Assembly (NCBI RefSeq): GCF_011602365.1
Contig: NZ_JAAONZ010000010.1
Coordinates: 1-64,000 of the forward strand
From: Pseudomaricurvus hydrocarbonicus
GTDB lineage: Bacteria; Pseudomonadota; Gammaproteobacteria; Pseudomonadales; Cellvibrionaceae
Reading direction: 5' to 3'
Length of the DNA stretch: 64,000 nucleotides
Part shown: positions 26,180 to 34,926 of the stretch, one piece after another
Layout: each line of letters begins with the position of its first letter
How positions within the stretch are numbered: the stretch's first letter is position 1
Notes under the pieces: model-generated
Seen by the model: only the letters and a program-made list of their open reading frames with translations
The model's database searches: none
Told to the model about the DNA's origin: nothing
Program-made: the position numbers and the translations under genes

Positions 26180-26527
26180 ATGCCCCACACCATGATATTC
26201 CTCTGTCCCTTGCAAGACCTCAGCAACCATCAGAGTAAAGGCTTCAGCCTCAATGAGCAGCCCATCTTTGTGATTCGTCAAAACCAGAAGGTCTACGCCT
26301 ACCGCAACCGCTGCCCTCACCTGGGAATTCAGCTGGAGTGGCTGCCGGACAAGTTTCTGGACATCGACGGCGACTTGATTCAGTGCGCGACTCACGGCGC
26401 CCTGTTTTCGATCGACGACGGTTACTGTGTGTCCGGTCCCTGTGGCGGTCAATCGCTGCAGGCACTGGCAGTGGACATCCGCGAGGGTGAAGTCTGGGTC
26501 GAGACCCCACCGGCCGAGCGGCGCTGA
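26180..26527 (+). CDS. Rieske [2Fe-2S] domain protein
   Basis: The 115-residue protein is a single Rieske domain. Box 1 is RCPHLGIQLEW and box 2 is CATHGALFSIDDG, giving the Cys-His/Cys-His cluster ligands. The spacing and lack of a membrane anchor resemble the small ferredoxins of aromatic-ring dioxygenases or NirD-like subunits rather than the cytochrome bc1 protein. No oxygenase or reductase gene is nearby, so the redox partner is unknown. An in-frame ATG at 26192 is an alternative start. Confidence 0.85.
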   Translation: MPHTMIFLCPLQDLSNHQSKGFSLNEQPIFVIRQNQKVYAYRNRCPHLGIQLEWLPDKFLDIDGDLIQCATHGALFSIDDGYCVSGPCGGQSLQALAVDIREGEVWVETPPAERR

Positions 26528-26544
26528 GCGCCCCCACCCCGAGG

Positions 26545-27255
26545 TTACACGATGACTGGCAGCGGGCGCCGCAACACAATCTCCTGCGCACTCAGATCCG
26601 CCTGATAGGCATAAACCTCCACCCCCTTGTCCACCACCTCCTTGAGGGTGGCGGCGTACACCGGGTCGATCTCTGCCGCGGCGGACACCCGCTCAATGCC
26701 GCTGTGCTGCACACAGAACAGCAGTACCGCACGGTGTCCCTGCTCAACCATCAACGCCAGTTCGCGCAGGTGCTTGCTGCCACGGGTACTGACCGAGTCC
26801 GGAAACAGCCCCTGGCCGGCGTCTTCACACAGGGTGACGTTTTTCACTTCCACGTAGCAATCGACCCGGTCGGCCGCCCCGGACAGGAAAATATCAATGC
26901 GGCTGCGCTCTTCGCCGTAGCGCACTTCCGTCTTCAGTGTCTCGTAGCCCTGCAATTCGGTAATCACCCCGTGCTCAATGGCTTCCACGACCAGGGCATT
27001 GGCCCGGCCTGTATTGACGCCGGCCAGGTCCCCCGCCGGCGTGGTGGCGATTTCCCAGGTGTTCGGGTATTTGCGCTTGGCATTGTCCGAGGTGGAAAAC
27101 CAACAGGGACTGCCCTCGGCCAGACACGCCTTCATGGAGCCGGTATTGGGGCAGTGGATGGTTATTTGTTCGCCACTGGGAAGACGCACATCGGCCAAAA
27201 AACGCTTGTAGCGCCTGAGCAACACCCCTTCGTCCAACGCGGGCTGAAATTTCAT
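26545..27255 (-). CDS. sfsA: Sugar fermentation stimulation protein homologue
   Basis: SfsA was named for its effect on maltose genes in E. coli. The family has a PD-(D/E)XK nuclease-like core and an N-terminal OB-like fold. The 236-residue protein carries HCPNTGSM, the acidic RSRIDIFLSG and the VEVKNVTLCE motif (E-x-K), then SVSTRGSKHLREL. It lies upstream of dksA as in Pseudomonas and E. coli but here is transcribed away from it. It converges on the Rieske gene with a 17-bp gap. Confidence 0.93.
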   Translation of the reverse strand: MKFQPALDEGVLLRRYKRFLADVRLPSGEQITIHCPNTGSMKACLAEGSPCWFSTSDNAKRKYPNTWEIATTPAGDLAGVNTGRANALVVEAIEHGVITELQGYETLKTEVRYGEERSRIDIFLSGAADRVDCYVEVKNVTLCEDAGQGLFPDSVSTRGSKHLRELALMVEQGHRAVLLFCVQHSGIERVSAAAEIDPVYAATLKEVVDKGVEVYAYQADLSAQEIVLRRPLPVIV

Positions 27256-27652
27256 TGTGACTCCTGACTGGTTGAGTAAAACGTGGGGTTCCCGCGGTTA
27301 TTTTTGACGGCTCATGACGCTCGACTCGTCGCCTGCGCAATCAACGGCCCCAGAGACCGGGGCCCACGGAGAACAGGGCCTGCGGGGGGTGTCAGTGTAT
27401 GAATTGGGTGAAAAACTGCAACCAAGACGAAACAAATGACAGCCATACTCGCAATCCGTCAATTTGAAGTTGACAGATTCTCTCCGGGAGCGCAGTATCC
27501 GCGCCCGGTTCAATTCCATATTTGAGGGATCAAAAACACTGGCAGGCTCTACCGATATCTGCTAGCTTGCTCGATCTGACCAAGACGGTCATGTAATTTG
27601 GGCGTTAATCCCACCTCAAAATAATTTGAAGTCACCACGAGGCGCACAAGCG
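27256..27652. other. Divergent intergenic region between sfsA and dksA
   Basis: These 397 bp hold the promoters of the divergent sfsA and dksA genes. No further gene was recognised. An in-frame TTG at 27626 would extend DksA by nine codons but lacks support. No clear operator could be assigned. Confidence 0.35.
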
Positions 27653-28096
27653 ATGCCGAAGAGCTCCAAAACCACCGAAAGCATCACTCTGAGAGGGTTC
27701 ACCCCCTACAAAGAGAAAAAGGGTGAAGAGTACATGAACGAAGCCCAGAAGGATCACTTCCGGGGTTTGTTACAGACATGGAAAACCGAATTAATGGAAG
27801 AGGTGGACCGCACCGTTTCTCATATGAAAGACGAAGCCGCCAACTTCCCCGATCCAGCCGATCGCGCCAGCCAGGAAGAAGAATTCAGCCTGGAATTGCG
27901 CACCCGTGATCGCGAGCGCAAACTGATCAAGAAAATTGATAAGACCATGCAGCTGATCGAGGACGATGATTACGGCTATTGCGACACCTGCGGCGTTGAG
28001 ATTGGCATTCGTCGCCTGGAGGCCCGCCCTACGGCCACCCAGTGCATCGACTGCAAGACCCTTGACGAGATCAAGGAAAAGCAGATTGGCGGCTAA
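27653..28096 (+). CDS. dksA: RNA polymerase-binding transcription factor DksA
   Basis: DksA enters the secondary channel of RNA polymerase and works with ppGpp in the stringent response. The 147-residue protein has the coiled-coil with the tip motif DPADRASQEEEF (the two Asp needed for activity). The C4 zinc finger is built from CDTCG and CIDCK. It is therefore the zinc-containing form. The ATG at 27653 (MPKSSK) was chosen over the TTG upstream. A strong terminator follows, and gluQRS is downstream as in Pseudomonas. Confidence 0.96.
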   Translation: MPKSSKTTESITLRGFTPYKEKKGEEYMNEAQKDHFRGLLQTWKTELMEEVDRTVSHMKDEAANFPDPADRASQEEEFSLELRTRDRERKLIKKIDKTMQLIEDDDYGYCDTCGVEIGIRRLEARPTATQCIDCKTLDEIKEKQIGG

Positions 28097-28110
28097 TTGT
28101 CCGCCCGCTC

Positions 28111-28139
28111 AAAAAAGGCGCTGATACAGCGCCTTTTTT
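28111..28139 (+). terminator. Rho-independent terminator of dksA
   Basis: AAAAAAGGCGCTG and CAGCGCCTTTTTT form a perfect stem around ATA, with A and T tracts on both sides. Confidence 0.9.
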
Positions 28140-28264
28140 ATGAGCGCTCTGTTTTGAGCGCCTCGGGTCTATGATGACGACTTACATTTAATGGGCGCTG
28201 CCCTGCGGCCCTCCCAACCGATACAACCTGAGCCCACACGGTCTTCCCGTGGAAACCGACTTAC

Positions 28265-29215
28265 GTGAAATCTACCACAGCACCGCCCACCACCTACATT
28301 GGCCGCTTCGCGCCATCGCCCACCGGCGAGCTGCACCAGGGGTCCCTGCTGACCGCCGTGGCGTCCTTTCTGGATGCCCGCCAACAGCAGGGGCAGTGGT
28401 TAGTGCGCATGGAAGACCTTGACCCGCCGCGGGAGCAGCCCGGCGCGGCGGATGAGATTTTACACTGCCTGGAAGCTCACCACTTGCACTGGGATGGGCC
28501 GGTTATGTATCAAAGCCGGCGTCTGGCAGCCTATGAGGCACAGCTGCAATACCTTTCCGAAGCCGGGCTGACCTACCCCTGCAACTGCACCCGCAAGCGC
28601 CTCAGAGGCCTGGACGCGTACGATGGCCACTGCCGCCTGCATCCGCCGACAACGGCCATTGCCCACCACGACCCCATGGCCATTCGGCTCAAGGTACCCT
28701 GCGGCAGCGACAGCCGGGAAAGCTTTGAAGACCTGTTTCAGGGGCCTCAGTCTGAACGCCTCGATCAATCGGTGGGAGACTTTGTCATACGGCGCAAAGA
28801 CGGGCTGTTTGCCTATCAGTTGGCCGTGGTGGTGGACGATATTGAACAGGGAATTACCCACATTCTGCGCGGCAGTGATCTGCTCGAGTCCAGCGCTCGG
28901 CAACGCTATCTGTTTGGCTTGCTGGGTCACCCTGCGCCGCAAATGGGGCACCTGCCAGTATTGGTTAACGACATCGGGCAAAAACTCAGCAAGCAGACTT
29001 ACGCCGAGCCCGTGAGGCCCGCCCAAGCCGCTCACAACCTGGTTCAGGCACTGGTCGCGCTGGGTCAACAGCCGCCTGCAGAACTCATCCCCCAAACCCG
29101 GCCAGGTAACTGCACTGAAGTGCTGCAGTGGGGGATTGAGCACTGGGATCGCGCCAAGGTACCCCGGCTTTCGCAATTGCCCCTGACAGAGATTGGCAAG
29201 TGGCCGGAGAGTTAA
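28265..29215 (+). CDS. gluQRS: Glutamyl-Q tRNA(Asp) synthetase
   Basis: GluQRS attaches glutamate to the queuosine base of tRNA(Asp). The 316-residue protein is a truncated GluRS lacking the anticodon-binding domain. It has the HIGH-type RFAPSPTGELHQGSL, the KMSKS-type GQKLSKQ, and zinc ligands in YPCNCTRKRLRGLDAYDGHC. The start is GTG at 28265. It lies between dksA and the cbr genes, the order known from Pseudomonas. Confidence 0.95.
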   Translation: MKSTTAPPTTYIGRFAPSPTGELHQGSLLTAVASFLDARQQQGQWLVRMEDLDPPREQPGAADEILHCLEAHHLHWDGPVMYQSRRLAAYEAQLQYLSEAGLTYPCNCTRKRLRGLDAYDGHCRLHPPTTAIAHHDPMAIRLKVPCGSDSRESFEDLFQGPQSERLDQSVGDFVIRRKDGLFAYQLAVVVDDIEQGITHILRGSDLLESSARQRYLFGLLGHPAPQMGHLPVLVNDIGQKLSKQTYAEPVRPAQAAHNLVQALVALGQQPPAELIPQTRPGNCTEVLQWGIEHWDRAKVPRLSQLPLTEIGKWPES

Positions 29216-29230
29216 GTAGTATCCGTGAGT

Positions 29231-29252
29231 CCGGGTTTCTTGAGAGACCCGG
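29231..29252 (+). terminator. GC-rich hairpin after gluQRS without a T tract
   Basis: CCGGGTTTCT and TGAGAGACCCGG can form a stem of about nine pairs just after the gluQRS stop. No T run follows, so it may be an mRNA-stabilising hairpin or a Rho-assisted stop rather than an intrinsic terminator. Confidence 0.4.
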
Positions 29253-29440
29253 GGTCATTGGCCGAGTGCAACCGTATTGGCGAGCTTTATCGCGGCGAGC
29301 CCTTTACCAACTGCGGCCCTGAAACAGGAAGCCTTGATCACGGAGGTCACGGCCCCTCATGACACGATGTCAAAGAGCGGCGTCTCGACGAACAACTCAC
29401 GCCCTCAACCAGGCACCACTCACTGAAGCATCGATCACTT

Positions 29441-29617
29441 ATGCAAAATCAACGACTGCTGGTTCTCTTTCTTTTGGTCGCGTACATTTTTTCACCCACG
29501 CTGTTCACCTGGATGATCAACCCCGAGGGCGCCTGGTATCGGCCATACATTATCTGGGGCATGCTCGTTATTACCGCCTTTATGTTCCACAAACGAAAGC
29601 ACTCCAATGACCTTTGA
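29441..29617 (+). CDS. cbrX: Small membrane protein overlapping the start of cbrA (CbrX-like)
   Basis: The ATG at 29441 opens a 58-residue protein (MQNQRLLVLFLLVAYIFSPT...HKRKHSNDL). It has two hydrophobic segments, LLVLFLLVAYIFSPTLF and YIIWGMLVITAFMF, and a basic C-terminus. The stop TGA (29615-29617) lies 11 bp inside cbrA, whose ATG at 29607 has no good Shine-Dalgarno of its own, so translational coupling is expected. In Pseudomonas a small ORF, cbrX, has the same position and coupling. Assignment rests on position and topology. Confidence 0.8.
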   Translation: MQNQRLLVLFLLVAYIFSPTLFTWMINPEGAWYRPYIIWGMLVITAFMFHKRKHSNDL

Positions 29618-32585
29618 CATCCTCGACATCGCCCTGATCAGCCTTGCTTACCTGATGGTCCTGTTCAGCATTGCGTTCATCGCCGATAAAGGCTGGATTC
29701 CGCAACGCATCGTTCGCCACCCCGTCATGTACATCCTCGCCATGGGCATCTTTGCCAGCGCCTGGGCTTTTTACGGGGTCATTGATCTGGCGTTCCAGTT
29801 TGGATACGGCGCCCTGGCCTATTATCTGGGCACCGGCGCCCTGTTCCTGTTCGCGCCCGTGGCCATTGCCCCTCTGGCGCAATTGGCACGGCGCTTTCAG
29901 ATCGGCAGCCTCGCCGATCTGCTGGTGTTCCGCTACCACAATCGAGGCGTTGGTGTTCTCGCCACGGCCTGCATGATTCTGGCATCCATGCCGCTGCTGG
30001 CCCTGCAAATTCAGGCCATTGCGGACACCCTGCAAATCCTCACCTACCGCAACACCGAGAGCTTGCCGGTGGGGCTCAGCAACTGGAGCTTCCGCGAAGT
30101 GATGGCGCTGGCCTACTGCCTCATCCTGGCCCTCTTCACCATCCTGTTTGGCGCCAGCCGCGACCACCACCCGGGCCTGATCGTGGCCATGGCGTTCGAG
30201 ACCCTGATCAAAGTCATCGCCCTGTGCGCCATTGGCCTGTTTGCGGTGTATGGGGTGTTTGGCGGTATGGAAGGCCTGGATCAGTGGCTGATTGACTACC
30301 CGGAAAACCTGGAATTGCTGCACTCGCCGATCAAAGATGCCTCGTCGCACACGCTACTGCTGGTTTTCCTGGCAACGGCGGTGGCGATGCCTCACATTTT
30401 TCACATGAGCGTCATCGAAAGCCCAATGCACCGGGTGACGTCCACCCTCAGTTGGGCGCTGCCACTGTTTCTGCTGTTAATGGCGCTGCCCATCTTCCCA
30501 ATCCTGTGGGCGGGTTTTGAGCTGGGCGTGCCCCTGCCGGCGCAATACTTCACCCTCGGCATTCCCCTGGTGGCCGAATCCTCCTCGCTGACCATCCTGG
30601 CCTTTCTGGGGGGCTTATCGGCGGCGACCGGCGCCATGGTCTCTCTGAGCCTGGCCCTGAGCACCATGGTGTTGAACCAGTGGCTGCTGCCGGTCAGCGG
30701 CCTCCGACGGCGACAGGACCTCTACCGCCAACTGCTGTGGCTGCGGCGCGGCATTATCTTTGCGGTGTTCGCGCTGGGGTACGGTTTCTATCAAGTGCTG
30801 GACAATCGCCTCAGCCTCATGCATCTGGCCCTGATCGCCTTCATCGAAACCCTGCAGTTTTTGCCGGGCATCGTCGCCGTGGCCTATTGGCCCACCGCCA
30901 ACAGCCGCGGCCTGATCAGCGGACTCACGCTCGGCAGCGTCATCTGGCTGGCCGGCCTGCTGATTCCGGCACTCAGCGGCGTCACCCAGATCACCCTGCC
31001 CGCCATCAGCTACCTGGGGCTGGACATCGTCATCCCCGTCGGCATCGAACACTGGAGCAACATCACCCTGATTTCACTGGGCGCCAATGTGCTGGTGTTT
31101 GTGTTGCTGTCCTTGTTCACCCGCGCCAGCGTCGAAGAGCGCTACAGCGCCGAGCTCTGCACCGAGGACGAGCTAAGCCACCCGCTGCGCATGATTCTGG
31201 ACGTGCACAGTGCCGGCGAGTTCAGTGAACGGCTGGCCGGCAGCCTGGGCAAAACCACGGCGCAGAAGGAGGTCAACCGCGCCCTGCAAGAACTGCAGCT
31301 CAATGTGCATGACCGCCGCCCTTACGCCCTCAGGCGGTTGCGCAACAAGCTCGAAGCCAACCTCTCCGGTTTGATGGGCACCGCCATGGCCAACGATGTC
31401 CTCAACCGGCACATCCCCTATCACTTGCCCGAAGCCAAGGGGACCGCGGACATCAACCTGATTGAGAACCGCCTGACCCAGTATCGCAGCCACCTCACCG
31501 GACTGGCGGCAGAACTCAACAACCTGCGCCTTTACCACCGCAATACCCTGGAAGAGCTGCCGATGGCCATCTGCTCGCTGGGGCAGGACATGGAAGTATT
31601 GATGTGGAACCACGCCATGCAGCAGCTGACCGGTATCCCGGCGGAATCCGTGGTGGGCTCACATCTGGAAGATTTGCAGCCCCCCTGGAAAGAACTGCTG
31701 AAAAACTTTTCCGAAAGCCCGGCGCCCCACCTGCGTAAACAGCAGCTGACGCTGGGCGATCGCACCCACTGGATCAGTCTGCACAAGGCCAACATTGCCG
31801 GTCCGGTGGCGAACAGTGCCGACGGTCAGGTGATCCTGCTGGAAGACATGACCGAAACCCAGCTGCTGGAGCAAGAGCTGGTCCACAGCGAACGCCTGGC
31901 CTCCGTTGGCCGCCTGGCCGCAGGGGTCGCCCACGAAATCGGCAACCCAATCACCGGCATTGCCTGCCTGGCGCAAAACCTGCGTTACGAGGCCGACGAC
32001 CCGGAAGCCGCGATTGAAACCGCAGACCAGATCCTGAGCCAAACCAACCGTGTCAGCCGCATTGTGCAGTCGCTGGTCAGCTTCTCCCACACCGGCCAGC
32101 AGGACAAGGCCGAGTTTATCGATACCCGTCTGCGCGACTGTGCCGAAGAGGCAATCCAGCTGCTGTCGCTGCAGAAAGAGAAGACCCAGGTCCACTTCCG
32201 CAACCAGATGCCCGAAAATCTGTCGGCACAAGCCGATTCGCAGCGCCTGATTCAGGTTTTCATCAACCTGCTGGCCAATGCCCGTGACGCCAGCCCCGCC
32301 GACAGCGAAGTGATCGTTGACGGAGAACTACTGGGCGATGAAGTGCTGATCACCGTCACCGACGAGGGCTCCGGCATCCCGCAAAAACAGCAGGCGCGCG
32401 TCCTGGAGCCTTTCTTTACCAGCAAGGATCCCGGTGAAGGCACCGGACTGGGGCTGGCGATGGTGTACAGCATTGTGAAAGAGCACGAGGGCCAGCTGGA
32501 ACTGGTCAGCCCGGTACCCGGCAAAACCAATGGCACACAAATCCGCATCAAATTGCCGCGACAGCTTGAAACTCAGCGCCAGTAA
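29607..32585 (+). CDS. cbrA: Sensor histidine kinase CbrA with SLC5-like transporter domain
   Basis: CbrA senses carbon/nitrogen status and phosphorylates CbrB. The 992-residue protein begins with about 12 membrane helices of the sodium/solute symporter (SLC5) type (residues 1-510). A linker of STAC type follows (about 540-610), then a PAS domain (around 640-720, LPMAICSLGQDMEVLMWNHA). The kinase core has the H box VAHEIGNPITGI with His776, N box FINLLANARDAS, and G boxes DEGSGIP and GEGTGLGLAMV. In Pseudomonas it takes up histidine, but substrate specificity cannot be read here. Translation is probably coupled to cbrX. Confidence 0.95.
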   Translation: MTFDILDIALISLAYLMVLFSIAFIADKGWIPQRIVRHPVMYILAMGIFASAWAFYGVIDLAFQFGYGALAYYLGTGALFLFAPVAIAPLAQLARRFQIGSLADLLVFRYHNRGVGVLATACMILASMPLLALQIQAIADTLQILTYRNTESLPVGLSNWSFREVMALAYCLILALFTILFGASRDHHPGLIVAMAFETLIKVIALCAIGLFAVYGVFGGMEGLDQWLIDYPENLELLHSPIKDASSHTLLLVFLATAVAMPHIFHMSVIESPMHRVTSTLSWALPLFLLLMALPIFPILWAGFELGVPLPAQYFTLGIPLVAESSSLTILAFLGGLSAATGAMVSLSLALSTMVLNQWLLPVSGLRRRQDLYRQLLWLRRGIIFAVFALGYGFYQVLDNRLSLMHLALIAFIETLQFLPGIVAVAYWPTANSRGLISGLTLGSVIWLAGLLIPALSGVTQITLPAISYLGLDIVIPVGIEHWSNITLISLGANVLVFVLLSLFTRASVEERYSAELCTEDELSHPLRMILDVHSAGEFSERLAGSLGKTTAQKEVNRALQELQLNVHDRRPYALRRLRNKLEANLSGLMGTAMANDVLNRHIPYHLPEAKGTADINLIENRLTQYRSHLTGLAAELNNLRLYHRNTLEELPMAICSLGQDMEVLMWNHAMQQLTGIPAESVVGSHLEDLQPPWKELLKNFSESPAPHLRKQQLTLGDRTHWISLHKANIAGPVANSADGQVILLEDMTETQLLEQELVHSERLASVGRLAAGVAHEIGNPITGIACLAQNLRYEADDPEAAIETADQILSQTNRVSRIVQSLVSFSHTGQQDKAEFIDTRLRDCAEEAIQLLSLQKEKTQVHFRNQMPENLSAQADSQRLIQVFINLLANARDASPADSEVIVDGELLGDEVLITVTDEGSGIPQKQQARVLEPFFTSKDPGEGTGLGLAMVYSIVKEHEGQLELVSPVPGKTNGTQIRIKLPRQLETQRQ

Positions 32586-32633
32586 GGTAACACTAGGCCC
32601 CTATTGGTCATTCTCGTAACAAGTCAGGTAACA
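32586..32633 (+). promoter_or_regulatory. Three GTAACA motifs in the cbrA-cbrB gap
   Basis: GGTAACA occurs at 32586-32592, CGTAACA ends at 32621 and GGTAACA lies at 32627-32633, all in the same orientation within the 56-bp cbrA-cbrB gap. The same GTAAC core appears four times upstream of the sigma54 promoter after cbrB. A CbrB-binding, autoregulatory function is inferred from this recurrence. No promoter consensus was found in the gap itself. Confidence 0.45.
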
Positions 32634-32641
32634 TTCCGTCT

Positions 32642-34069
32642 ATGAGTAACATCCTTGTTGTTGAAGACGAAGTCATCATCCGTACCGCCCTAAGAAAGCT
32701 TCTGGAGCGTAACAAATACACCGTCAGTGAGGCCGCCTCAGTCAAGGAAGCGACGACTCGCCACGACCTGACTCGCTATGATCTGATCATCAGTGATCTG
32801 CGCCTGCCCGGCGCACCCGGCACCGACATGATCAAGGCCGCCGGGGAAGTCCCGGTGCTGATCATGACCAGCTACGCCAGCTTGCGCTCCGCGGTGGACT
32901 CCATGCGCCTGGGGGCTGTGGACTACATTGCCAAACCGTTTGATCACGATGAAATGCTCATCGCCGTCAAGCGAGTCATCGGCAAAGCCAACAGCGCTGC
33001 GAGCCTCAACAAGGTCAGCAAAACCTCCAGCCATCAGGTTTCCGGCATGATCGGCGCCAGCCAGGTGATGAAAAACCTCTACAACCGAATTCACAAAGTA
33101 GCCCCCACACCGGCTACCGTACTGGTTAACGGTGAAACCGGCACGGGTAAAGAGCTGGTGGCCAAAGCCATTCACAACGAAAGCCCCCGCCACAACAAGC
33201 CCATGATCTCGGTCAACTGTGCGGCGATTCCGGAAACCCTCATCGAATCCGAGCTGTTTGGTCACGAAAAAGGCGCGTTCACGGGCGCCGCCAGCAAAAG
33301 TGAAGGTCTGGTGGCCGCCGCCGATGGCGGCACGCTGTTTCTCGATGAAATCGGTGAATTGCCGCTGGAGGCGCAGGCGCGCCTGCTGCGGGTACTGCAG
33401 GAAGGGGAAGTGCGGCCCATTGGCTCCACCGAATCTCACAAGGTGGATGTGCGCCTGATTGCCGCCACCCACCGCGATCTGCGAAAACTCAGCCGCGAAG
33501 GCAAGTTTCGAGAAGATTTGTACTATCGCATCAACGTCGTTCAGCTCACGCTGCCGCCCCTGCGCGATCGCGGCAAAGACATCATCACCCTGGCAGAGAC
33601 CCTGCTGGAACGCTATTGCCAGCAGCTCAACAAGCCCACGTTGATCCTCACCCCCGAGTCCATTCAGGCCATCACCACCTATACCTGGCCGGGCAATGTG
33701 CGGGAACTGGAAAACGCCATGCAGCGCTCGGCCATTCTCTGTGAGGACGAAAAAGAGATCAGCCATGACCTGCTGGCCATTGACCTGGACCTGGTCGAAG
33801 TGGAGATAGACAGCGAAAGCCGCAATGAAATCGCCGGCCAGGTGCAGCGAACCCGCTCCGACCGCGATGCCGCCACCTCCCTCGCCGTACCCGAATCCAA
33901 TGAAGACCTGTCCCTGGAAGACTATTTCCAGCGCTTCGTGCTGGAACACCAGGACACCATGAGCGAGACCGAACTGGCCCGCAAACTGGGGGTCAGCCGC
34001 AAGTGCCTGTGGGAGCGCCGACAACGACTGGGCATCCCGCGCAAGAAGAGCGCCGCAACCAGCAAGTAA
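32642..34069 (+). CDS. cbrB: Sigma54-dependent response regulator CbrB
   Basis: CbrB is an NtrC-family activator of carbon and nitrogen utilisation genes and of crcZ. The 475 residues comprise a receiver domain with phospho-acceptor Asp52 ([10 protein letters not shown]) and Lys in YIAKPFD. The AAA+ domain has Walker A GETGTGKE, the sigma54-contact GAFTGA loop and Walker [10 protein letters not shown] Fis-type HTH follows at the C-terminus ([17 protein letters not shown]). It follows cbrA by 56 bp. Together with CbrA it is expected to act on the sigma54 promoter 500 bp downstream. Confidence 0.95.
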   Translation: MSNILVVEDEVIIRTALRKLLERNKYTVSEAASVKEATTRHDLTRYDLIISDLRLPGAPGTDMIKAAGEVPVLIMTSYASLRSAVDSMRLGAVDYIAKPFDHDEMLIAVKRVIGKANSAASLNKVSKTSSHQVSGMIGASQVMKNLYNRIHKVAPTPATVLVNGETGTGKELVAKAIHNESPRHNKPMISVNCAAIPETLIESELFGHEKGAFTGAASKSEGLVAAADGGTLFLDEIGELPLEAQARLLRVLQEGEVRPIGSTESHKVDVRLIAATHRDLRKLSREGKFREDLYYRINVVQLTLPPLRDRGKDIITLAETLLERYCQQLNKPTLILTPESIQAITTYTWPGNVRELENAMQRSAILCEDEKEISHDLLAIDLDLVEVEIDSESRNEIAGQVQRTRSDRDAATSLAVPESNEDLSLEDYFQRFVLEHQDTMSETELARKLGVSRKCLWERRQRLGIPRKKSAATSK

Positions 34070-34391
34070 GCACAGAGACCAACCTGCAGCGCCGCGGCCG
34101 ACCGGTTACAGTGTGACCTCAGCTCGCGGTGTGGCCCCAGGCTGGTCATTGCCCGACACCCCCGCTCAACGCCAAACGTCAGGGCCGCCTTAAAGACCCA
34201 GCCCGCCTTAGCGTCTGGCCGGGCCTATTCCCCGCCTGTCGCCCTCAACAGCCCGCAATCGCCGCCGCGGATCTATTCACCCTACCGCCACCAGCGCCCA
34301 GGCAGGCGCGATCTGTCAGCTGGAGCGCACCAGGCAGCGGCCATATCTCCTAATAAGGCCGAGGCCGACATCGTCATGTGCACTTGGTTCC

Positions 34392-34478
34392 GGTAACCCG
34401 AGAAATAAACCACCCCAAAGTGTTACCAGCGCCTCTATTGAGTAACAGAATTCGAGAGCATCGGTAACGAGAAGGCAA
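34392..34478 (+). promoter_or_regulatory. Putative CbrB enhancer sites upstream of crcZ
   Basis: Four GTAAC-type half-sites lie here: GGTAACC at 34392, TGTTAC at 34421-34426, GTAACA at 34442-34447 and GGTAAC at 34473-34478. The middle two form an inverted repeat, TGTTAC-N15-GTAACA. They sit about 95-180 bp upstream of the predicted sigma54 start site, the usual distance for an activator of this class. Assignment to CbrB is inference. The segment 34070-34391 before them shows no gene. Confidence 0.65.
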
Positions 34479-34543
34479 ATTCAACTGCCATCACCGCGCC
34501 CTCAAATATCCATAACCTATTGATAAATAATGATTTTTCAAAG

Positions 34544-34560
34544 TTGGCACGGCGAATGCT
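34544..34560 (+). promoter_or_regulatory. Sigma54 (-24/-12) promoter of the CrcZ-like RNA
   Basis: TTGGCAC-N5-ATGCT matches the sigma54 consensus TTGGCAC-N5-TTGCW at all but one position, with the obligatory GG and GC ten bases apart. Transcription would begin at about 34570-34571, directly before the A-rich tract. Confidence 0.85.
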
Positions 34561-34570
34561 TTGTAGGTCA

Positions 34571-34926
34571 GTATAATAAAAACAATAACGAATAATAAAA
34601 AAGACTAATAACAACAAAAAACAATAATAAAAACTGAAACAAAATAATAACAACAAATAATAAGAAACGAAGAAATTATAATAACAACAAGAAATAATAA
34701 TAAAAAAAAGAATAAAAACAAGAAATAATAATATAAAGAAGAATAACAACAAAAAATAATAACAAGAAAAAGCTATAAAAAAACTGACTGTTACAACTGA
34801 CTGATAAATGGGAGAGTGTTTGCCTCAGAAGCAAATCACCGCAACGCAAGGAAGCCAATATTTTGCGGGACAATAAAAACTGGAAAAATAAAAAATTCTA
34901 CGGGAAAGCTAAGGCTTTCCCGTTTT
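34571..34926 (+). ncRNA. crcZ: CrcZ-type Hfq/Crc-sequestering RNA with a very long AAN tract
   Basis: The roughly 356-nt RNA is bounded by a sigma54 promoter and an intrinsic terminator and lies between cbrB and pcnB, exactly where Pseudomonas has crcZ. From 34572 to about 34783 the sequence is almost only A-rich triplets (AACAACAA, AATAATAA, AACAAGAA, AAGAATAA), with at least a dozen non-overlapping AANAANAA motifs. This is the ARN pattern bound by the distal face of Hfq. In Pseudomonas CrcZ removes Hfq/Crc from catabolic mRNAs, and such motifs there are few and separated. The 3' part (34784-34900) is mixed sequence. Confidence 0.85.
34901..34926 (+). terminator. Rho-independent terminator of the CrcZ-like RNA
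   Basis: CGGGAAAGC (34901-34909) and GCTTTCCCG (34914-34922) form a perfect 9-bp stem around TAAG, followed by TTTTCATTT. The 294 bp up to pcnB contain no recognised gene and presumably carry the pcnB promoter. Confidence 0.85.

Noticed and set aside
34435-34752. 105-codon open frame on the minus strand through the A-rich tract, reading as a Phe/Leu/Ile/Tyr-rich 'membrane' protein
   Set aside because: It is the complement of a triplet-periodic AAN sequence, so hydrophobic codons arise by composition alone. There is no Shine-Dalgarno, no domain, and promoter and terminator support an RNA on the other strand.
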